Below are positions 55,669 to 64,000 of a stretch of 64,000 nucleotides of DNA, in pieces. A program made the translations under genes and the position numbers. The notes under the pieces were generated by a model. It was given only the letters and a program-made list of their open reading frames with translations, searched no databases and had not been told where the DNA came from. The DNA lies in contig JAZGTN010000026.1 of assembly GCA_037783415.1 (NCBI GenBank), positions 124,001 to 188,000 of the forward strand, given 5' to 3'. The stretch comes from Leptasterias polaris. Lineage: Eukaryota; Echinodermata; Asteroidea; Forcipulatida; Asteriidae. Within the stretch, counting starts at the first letter, position 1, and each line of letters starts with the position of its first letter.

Positions 55669-58560
55669 TAAGAAACGGAACAGAGGTTGGGTGGAATATC
55701 GTTTTCAACCCTAACGAACACTCCTTTACAGTGATTTAATTATAACATTATTGAAAAGGGTTAGAATCATACAGAAATCGCAACTGTTTGAGATATAAAA
55801 ACCGCTTCTAGTTTTGTTTGGGCTTGTTATTTTCTTTGATATTTTCTCTGAGATTCTCATATAGTTCAGTGATGACTGACCGAGAGTCATTTTTCTCTTT
55901 TGATTTCACTTCTTACATTCTGAGAATTTGAGACCCCGGAATACACCCCTGGTAAATATCAATATCCTCCGGATTAAAATTGTCTGAAACAAACAAACCA
56001 ACGATCGGCAGACGATTTGGAAAATACTTGATTACTGTCGCAGTGTGCAATTATTTGTGGGGATATTTAAAGATAGCCCTAGGCATATTGTCACGTTCTG
56101 ATGTTCGTTGGTGTAGTGCTTGCATACTCCCTGATTGCAATACCGCCGTAGGAGAATGGATGCTCAATGATGAAGTTAGATCGAACCAAGTACCTACACA
56201 AGACTATAATTACCAAGAAGCTGCTACCTACTTCAACTGCAAGCGCCCAGATCTAAGTAGATATTATGTTACATAACATATACACACATCACCTTTGCAT
56301 CATGCCATCAAGTGTACGGTCGTAATTTGCCGAGCATTTTAGCGGGTATACCTACCTGTATAAATCAACACCAACGTAATAAAAGCTGTAGCCACTCGGC
56401 GCTGGAGACATGAACAAGAAAACAAAGTGTGGAATCCACTTTTTAATTGGCAGCTCTATTGGTCAATAAAAGGAATCATCAGGCAAGCTAACTCTGCAAT
56501 AGACCGTACACAAGCGCCATCTTAAAAATATACTGCAATGCATCTTGGGAAACCGAGTACAGTTAAAAAGTAAACAAAACTGCCAATATGGATGCATTGC
56601 TGTAGCTTAGGGCATACTCGTCACTATGTCAGGTTTTGTTCGTGTACCGCATTTCTTAAAATATTAAGCGCGCCTGGGTGGTTGCCGGTGTTGCTTGACT
56701 CGGATATCACCCAGAGTCCTTTGCGCGCCGATCATGCGCATTGAGACGTGTATAAGGGCTACAATTAAAAAACATTACGGTACAGACAAGACAAACAAGA
56801 CAAACAAGACAGGCTTGAATAGAACACTTTCGTTTGAAATATTGTCATGGAATTTATAGGACATTATGTGCATTTCCAAATGAATGGTGTCACCATCGAC
56901 AACTTTGAAGAGTTTTAGGACGCATAAAATGGTAAACAAGATAGCCCAGAAATAACGTTTACAATGTTGCAAATGCGAATGTAATTGTTTACATGTAACT
57001 GTAATGACAAACTGTAACGAGAAACCAAATTAATTCTTTTTGTATTGTATTGTATTGTATTATGGAAATAACAGAAACAAAAAAGGAAATTTTTTAATAA
57101 AAACTACCCCAACAAACCAAGTACGAAACTTAATGCACCTCCAAATCTCCAGTAGATGGAATTTCTAAAACATATTCAAGAAAGTTTGTATACATTGCTA
57201 TGATTACTTGAATAACATATTTGTCAACGATATCACGCTGCACAATCAGACACAAAAATAGACTCCAGTGTTTGCGTAGTCAGCAGGACGTCCAAATATT
57301 GGCGATGGCGTGACACAATCTATCTATTTGATCAACCATAGCAAGAATAAGCCCCCGCAAATTCACTGACACTTACGCACAGCCAAATGAAAGATAGCAT
57401 TTCTGTCAGAAAAAACAATAGGGGCCTACATTGAAAGTAGACCTATATCATAATATTTTATGCAACTTGTTCAAAGAGCTAAAACGTGACACACTTTAGT
57501 ACTAATGATTCGGGGCAGCGAGCGGGGTGCGGTTTTAACTACAAGTGACCATTTCACGCAATGTTATTAAAAATCCCATCACTTTCATAAATTGTTTTTG
57601 AATGACCTCGTCTTTTTTACAGTTTATTTCGACGTGGGATTGTTCGGTTTAATCACATAAAACAGCATGTAGATGGTAACAATTGACCATTCAGAACATA
57701 CAAAATGTGAGTTTTAAACATTTTAAAGCAAAACATAACTTCATAAGGTTCGATTTTTGTTTTGTCAAATATGAGCGACAATTACACGAAACACTGTACC
57801 ATAAGCACTATAGACAGAAAAAACATAAATTGTAAGTACAGAAAAAGTACATATATAGGCTAGCCCTGGCGGCCTTTCACTTTCGTAATACACTACAGCA
57901 CAGAGGAAGAGTCCTATATAGGGCTAATATATAGGCCAAACATATAGACTAGACATAACATGAACTGTATTAATACACAGTTGTAGGCCTACTCATAAAA
58001 AGTGCGTTTTTCCACACGTTTCAGCAAATAATAACCAAACATGTACAATAATGTGCACACATGTGTTTTATGTATAGATGGAGCATGTTAATTTCCGGGG
58101 ATTTGGGAGACAGTCGTATTTGTTGATCGTCAAAGCGATATTAACGAAACACTACCGGCACTATCCAGACATTTTAAAATTGCATCTTTTTTATACATTC
58201 CTTACCAATAATTGTCTGTATGGTAAAGTTAGACAGCTGTAGGCGAACTGTTCGGATCGTCTGCTGCGGTTAGCACTGTATCTGAATTAGGCATGTTCTT
58301 CGGCATTTTGAAAAAAGGGCAACACACATACCCTATAACCGCTTTAATGTTGTTAAAATGGAACATTCGTGAAAGACGCCAAGTCCATCTTTTTCATTAG
58401 GTTTCATGCACCCAAATCAATGCTCAATTGATAATTCTTTGAATTCAATTAACCCTCTTACTCTTTGTAAAATCTTTGATTGAGTTGACCAATCTTTTGA
58501 AACCAGCCAACTTTTATAAGGGTTGTGAACGGTGGCACAACTGTGCTTAGTACCAACCGT
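55669..58560. other. intergenic, no supported gene
   Basis: The open frame at 55980-56276 (+, 98 codons, no ATG at its 5' end) contains Cys and Trp residues but nothing recognisable. A (GTATT)n microsatellite lies at 57036-57063. Confidence 0.4.
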
Positions 58561-58782
58561 GTATTGTGCAGATGCATTTACCACATGATATCCGATGACA
58601 TACTGATGGCAAAGGTTATCTATCATTCAAACCACAGTGGATGGTATTGAATGGTCACACAGTAGGAGGGTTGACTATGTATTGTGTAGATGCATTCACT
58701 ACATGATATCCAATAACAGGCTGGCATAGTCTCGCATACAAAACCACAGTGGACGATATTAAAAGGTCAGACAGTAGGAGGG
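58561..58782. repeat. 118-bp diverged tandem duplication
   Basis: GTATTGTGCAGATGCATT at 58561 and GTATTGTGTAGATGCATT at 58679; both units end in CACAGTGGA-GATATT-type and ACAGTAGGAGGG phrases. Confidence 0.85.
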
Positions 58783-60059
58783 GTAAGAAGATAACAAGGG
58801 TGTATAATGACTCACAAAAAATGATTGATAGTGAATTATTGCCTTATGTAGGAATGGTTAATTATATATATATATATATATATTTAATGCAAAGTATACC
58901 TTTGGTTTTCGGAAGCGTTCGATTGTTTTAATCCTATATATGAATGTTGACACATACAATAAAACTAACCTGTACAAATTTCATTTCAAAAGGTCGCGTT
59001 TTTGAGATATCCCTGAAAATCCAGAGCGATAATGTCCAGGCAGGAAGAATAATCCCTAACACTTAATAGGACTATACAATCTGAGAAGCGTTTCTGACAG
59101 TAAATTGTGTACGTGATCTCTCGGTTCTATCGATCACTCGATAGAATCTCAATCAAAATTCAATTTCATTACGTTTAATATTTTACGATATTATCAGTTT
59201 GCGCTGGCAAGTGCTTCCCACTGCTCGGGTGCACGTGTTACGGTTGGGGTGATACAAAGTACAGCTGACCGCAATATGTTTGGTTCCAATCATACAAGGC
59301 GACTCTTTCTGTATCACAAACACTTAAGTTAAAATCAGTGTTAGGAGAGCGATGCTATCCTCCCGGCGGAATATACTCACTGCACTACGCTGAACCGCGA
59401 AAGAAGCAGTGACTCACGTTATTCCACGGTTCATCACAAAACCATGTATTCAATGCAATTATACAGAAGAACAATTATCAAATTTCATCTCTATGTTGTA
59501 TACAAGTCAGTTGAATATTTAATTATGGAAAGTATTAACTAAAGTCATTAAAGTATTCAAATCCGAAACAATTGTTTCACTTCCAAAGTGCAAGATTTAA
59601 TCAAACGTGCAGGTTCAAACATTAAACCTATTGGTTTCATGTTTATCTATATTTGATTGCCGTCCAACCGTGTCTGATTTTTGGGGAAAGAAATACATCC
59701 TTGATTTACTCCCTTGCATCTACGTCAACACAAACTTCATCACACAAGAATTTCAATTTAAATTCAGCAATTTGGTAGTGCGGTAAGGGAGTGGTAATCT
59801 TGTTTTCCTAAGCAACTGTTGTGTTTTTAACCTTCATAAAAGTGCTCGCGTTAACAGCAATGCAACAGCTGATTAGCCATCGCATCCCAAAACCGAATTA
59901 TATTGAATACCGCATTGCATGATATTGTTTTGACAACTCTAATTTAAAAGCCAACGTTTTTCTTAAGGAATGCAATCATTAAGACTTGATATGGATTGAT
60001 TTGAAATGGAAAATAGTGTTTGGTGAGTGATTGTTTTCGATAACTGGCTAAACCAAGTC
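58783..60059. other. intergenic, (TA)n only
   Basis: A (TA)n run at 58861-58882; otherwise nothing recognised. Confidence 0.45.
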
Positions 60060-60165
60060 GATTCAAAGTTACATTTCTGTGTCATTTTGACATAGGTTTC
60101 GGATCATAGTGACTCAGAAAGGGGCCAGCTGGCCTTTGACCCGGACCCGGGCATTTTTCTAATGC
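60060..60165. mobile_element. CACTCTAAAA/GACCCGG repeat family, copy 3 (fragment)
   Basis: Shares GTGTCATTTTGACATAGGTT and TGACCCGGACCCGGGC with the other copies; ends not defined. Confidence 0.45.
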
Positions 60166-63013
60166 GGTTTTGAATAATGCACTACTGCAATAAGTCCATC
60201 CGAAGTGTCGTGATTATTTTACTTTGACATCGAGAAGGAAACTAACAATTACCGTGTGTTATTTAAAAAGTTTTTCAAATCATCTATGCTTTAATTTCTT
60301 TGAAAATGATATTCAAACTTTCAGAATTGCTCTATCGTTTCCCCCAGAGTGTGCTGTCGTCTGACAACAACTATAGAGAACTGCAGCTGAGACTTACATA
60401 ATGAAGGTATAGTGTGCAACCCAATGGATCTGAATGAGCACATAGGACCAGCTGGTATCTACTGCGAATGTAGGTCAAAATTGGTACATGTCTTATTAGA
60501 TTTGACCAGACATTGCACACTATTGCTTTGGAAAATCACCTCTATGCAAATAGTCTCAACTGAATATCAAACTGTGCAAACTTAATTAAATACGATTGAC
60601 CTGGCATCTATATACGATTCCTGTGGTGAAATGGCGTAAACTGAATTGCCTATTCATTATTCAAAGGCATTGTTATCGAGCCTGAAATGTTCAATGAAGT
60701 TATAAATTCTATGTTCGAGTTCGTCGATGACATTTATTCGGAAAAAGGGTCTGGCCGATGGGTAACAATACCAATTTGTTTGTACTATTTTCTCCCAATT
60801 ATTACGGTGTTTTTCTTTTCCCGGGACTTTTGTTTCGTTTAATTAAAAAATAGCTCATAAACAACAATTGCATCTGTTCAAAACAATGCTTCTAGCGTCC
60901 TTAAGACTGCATAAAACGGTTTAGCTCTAAAATTCCTTTCTTTATGAAGCACGATGGGTGTCATCACAAATTTTCAATATTTCCTGCTCTATAGTTTGGA
61001 ATCGGTTTAGTCTTTTCAGAATCTCTACACAAAAGAAAGCTCAGATAGCTCGAGACTGTGAATTTTGAAACCTAACAACAATGGCCGCTAAAGAACGAAA
61101 GTTCACTCATGACAAATAGTACACACGCGATCCGAAACTAGGAAAAGACTTGTCATTCTTTTCATAAAGATTGTATAATACTGTAGACACTTACCTGGGT
61201 ATCGGGAGATACTTTAATTAAAACTCTGCTCAATGTGAACTACATCATAAGCAATATTTCTCGTGATTCTAGCCATTTTTCGCCAGCTCCCTTGATTATT
61301 ATGAATAATTTTAGGCATAAACCATGCAATCATCTTGGTTGAATATGTGTATGGCAAAACAAAAGCTTTGTTATATGTTTAGTGTTTCTCAACGTATTGT
61401 GTGCACTGGCTGACGTCAGGATGTCTAATTGTTAATGCTTGCCAATCAAATTGGTAATGTTTAATTTTTTTTATATAACTTCGTGCATTAAATTATTTGA
61501 ATGTCCATTTTTGTTAACCTTTAAACTAAGTCGTGACTGCCTTCCTCGACTTTAAAAGGGCAATATTAATAGTTGGATGTTTTTTACTCGCCAATATCAA
61601 CGAGAAACAAAATCTCTATTTCGATGAAAAATAAGGCATGCGGGGAGAAATTGTCTCTCCACACTCAGTTCTTGTTTCAGTTTATCAAATCAAACCAATG
61701 AATGTGTGCAAATGTAGGGCACATTGTTTGCTTGAAAACATGACCCCCATTTGATGAAAATTTTGCAGGTTGGTTGAAAAAATCCTGTTTATGAAAAAAA
61801 CTAGAGGATGGGTATGAATTTACTCCTCCGAATTTACCCAATAACGCGAAGACTTGTGTTCCTTGCCCCGGGGCCTGCCGCCCACAACGATCCCTTCAGA
61901 CTCGCCGCAATGGTGCAACAGATTATAGGCCTGGTAGCTACCGGTCAATCTTTGCCTACATCCGTCCTGATTTCATTATGATATTTACACAGCAATATCA
62001 AATGGAGGCCGGCTTGAACATGGACTTTAATGCGTTCATGCATCGCCCTGACACCCTGGATGAGTGCTGGGGATTAACATGCTAATTTGTATGCAAGGCA
62101 CTGCGGCCACCGGCCGATTTCAAATGTTAGTAAATTGCACGTGCCTTGTGTTGCAAGCACATTGATCGTCTGCTTGTTTGTGCATGGGCTAAATTTATGA
62201 CGTGTGGATCCTCAATGCCAGACATGACAAGATACCAGACATTGGACAATGACCAGACGATTAACATTAGACAGCTGTTCGGCTAAATTTATTTTTGTAT
62301 TAAATCAATGAAATTGTTTCTACTCAAATTTGATTCCGAAGAATTTTCATATTTGTCCAGCGTTTATTTCCATGTGTGTAACTAAAAGAATGACAAAAAA
62401 CATAGATTATCTAAGGTAGGCGGCCTGCAGTTTTTTATATAAAAATATGAGTTTCCCTTTGGCTTGTTACTTTGCAGATTTTCATTTGTCTCACTTGTAA
62501 TTTCAATTTCCAGGGAACGAACAACTACCTAAGACTAAGAGGTGTCAGACCTAACAAATTGTTTTTGGGGTTTTGGGGTGGGGTTTTTTCAATTTCTTTC
62601 TGTGCTCCTGTAAACTCTATAGCTTCTATAAAGAGCAAAGTTCACTGAGCAAGTCACAATTTTCTTAATTTTAGGTATCGCTTGTCACAGCTTATAACGT
62701 AAAAGGCTATGTTTACCTTGCGCTTGATTCATTGCACGTCTCGTCTATCCGAATAAAGTATCATCACGCATACCTTGAGTTGCTTCAACTGGTATTCCTT
62801 TAGCATTATGCAATCCATCAGTTGTATTTATTTTATTTAAAATCTTCGGATATAAGTGCATTTTTTATTATATAGGGCCTACATTAACAATTGTCCAGGT
62901 CAAGACAAAGCTTTATAAAACTGTCATCAGATGTGTCAGACCCAATAAAACCTCTACTATACCAAGATATAGAAAACATGAATAAATACAAATACAAAAT
63001 GTATTGTAATGGC
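60166..63013. other. intergenic, nothing recognised
   Basis: About 2.8 kb with no open frame, RNA motif or repeat boundary that I can support. Confidence 0.45.
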
Positions 63014-63134
63014 TATCAATATATCAAGATATCAAGATATCAATATATCAAGATATCAATATATCAAGATATCAAGATATCAATATATCAATATATCAAG
63101 ATATCAATATATCAAGATATCAAGATATCAATAT
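63014..63134. repeat. ATATCAAG minisatellite
   Basis: About 120 bp of ATATCAAGAT / ATATCAATAT units of 8-9 bp combined into a higher 26-bp pattern; the overlapping 81-codon frame is an artefact. Confidence 0.9.
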
Positions 63135-63965
63135 GACATTTCGAACATAATATGTTGATCACAAAAAACAGTCACGCACGGGGGACAGCAATTTTCAAAA
63201 TGATCCGCTGAAAGCATCGCCCCGGAAGGGTCAAGGCGTACAACTGCCACTCAAACCTGGATAAAGTCTACATAGGTAAGGGCAAGAAACAGGATGTACA
63301 CCATTGACGGGAAATACGGCCAATCTCTCAGATAAGTAACTCAACACTTGAAGACTTACAAATACAGATGTGGATGTCACAACAGCTTCAGGAACCGACA
63401 AGCAATTTTAGGATAAGTCTTCTGTCGGAACACCTTAATTGTGGCCATTTCCCTGCAACGGTAGAGTGTTTATCGAGACCCGGGTTGAATTATCGTGCCT
63501 CATTACTGAGAGACGGAGGAATTCACCGAATGATGAACAAAACAGCGTGTTTGTGTTTCGCAAATATCTGCACGGAGACATTAAATCTGCTAAATTTAAT
63601 GTCATATCGGGGTGAACCTTTATTGTACCATTAGATCAGTGGCGCAACGAGACATTTTTATTTGGGGCGGGAAAGTTTAATATATAACTGGACGATGGGA
63701 AGGTATCGATTTATCGAACCATTCATTTGCGCATTTCTCGACCTAATTTTGGGGGCGGGGGCAAGCAGGAAAGGGCGGGAGGTTTCTGATGAGCGAAATA
63801 GCAATGCGTACAGTTTTACAAATATTATACACATTGAGACGAGCAATGTGTTGACAAAATAAATTCGAATTTTAACCACTTCATAAGACCGACACTGACT
63901 GTGAATAGGGGCAGGGGTAAGCTGCCATGCATTGAGTTTGTGTTACATGGAGGAAGTTGAGAGGT
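63135..63965. other. intergenic, nothing recognised
   Basis: Frames at 63368-63634 and 63658-63879 carry no recognisable motif. Confidence 0.4.
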
Positions 63966-64000
63966 TAAAGGCACTGAACACGTTTGGTAATTACTCAAAA
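63966..64000 (+). mobile_element. start of a dispersed repeat cut by the window edge
   Basis: AAAGGCACTGAACACGTTTG followed by GTAATTACTCAAAA resembles, from memory, the 5' end of a very abundant echinoderm repeat. Confidence 0.4.

Noticed and set aside
55980..56276. 98-codon frame as a gene
   Set aside because: No ATG at the start, no recognisable domain and no repeat or splice support; frames of this size are expected by chance in 64 kb.
63014..63134. CRISPR-like array
   Set aside because: Very short AT-rich units without spacers, in a eukaryotic context; a minisatellite.

Overview
The window looks like non-coding, repeat-dense nuclear DNA from a marine invertebrate, most likely an echinoderm and probably a sea star. 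It is AT-rich, has no convincing host gene, and is packed with short inverted-repeat transposons, tRNA-derived SINEs, LINE remnants and microsatellites. The echinoderm call is an inference: several repeat ends (the SINE tail near 51.75 kb, the repeat beginning at 63.97 kb) match repeats I associate with sea-star genomes from memory.

The dominant feature is a pair of giant, almost perfectly palindromic mobile elements. Element 1 (12250-27209, 14,960 bp) and element 2 (30129-44043, 13,915 bp) each consist of two inverted arms of about 7.4 kb (6.4 kb for the left arm of element 2) around an 87-bp unique loop. Both begin 5'-AGTAGTGTGTTGGG and end with its complement. Each is bounded by a perfect but different 6-bp target duplication (AGTTTG; TGCGTC). 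Termini and 6-bp duplications fit Polinton/Maverick-type integration, but no polymerase, integrase, ATPase or protease gene is visible, so these would be non-autonomous or of unknown mobilisation.

Reading inward, an arm holds: a terminal array of 41-bp repeats; an array of about 33-bp repeats, most with a CCAAT box; a nested 472-bp inverted-repeat element; gene A, read outward and ending in a histone-type 3' stem-loop; a promoter of four CCAAT boxes at about 73-bp spacing plus TATA; gene B, apparently with one intron and usually in tandem duplicate; gene D; a strongly strand-asymmetric A/C-rich tract; and gene E facing gene G tail to tail with nearly abutting polyadenylation signals. The two gene G promoters fire away from the loop. 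I recognise none of these small proteins. CCAAT arrays plus a histone-like RNA 3' end suggest S-phase-linked expression of gene A, which is inference. Element 1's arms are collinear to the base over about 7.3 kb. Element 2's right arm is the same type, but its left arm is an older or recombinant variant lacking about 1 kb. The loop lies in opposite orientation in the two elements.

Elsewhere: 0-12 kb carries a 160-bp hairpin MITE, a LINE reverse-transcriptase remnant split by an 825-bp element with a 9-bp duplication, a hexanucleotide microsatellite, and a 3.05-kb ACGTTG-rich element with 111-bp tandem repeats. 27.2-30.1 kb is a spacer with one MITE. 44-64 kb is a mosaic of MITEs, SINEs, LINE fragments and tandem duplications. 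All similarity statements were judged by eye.
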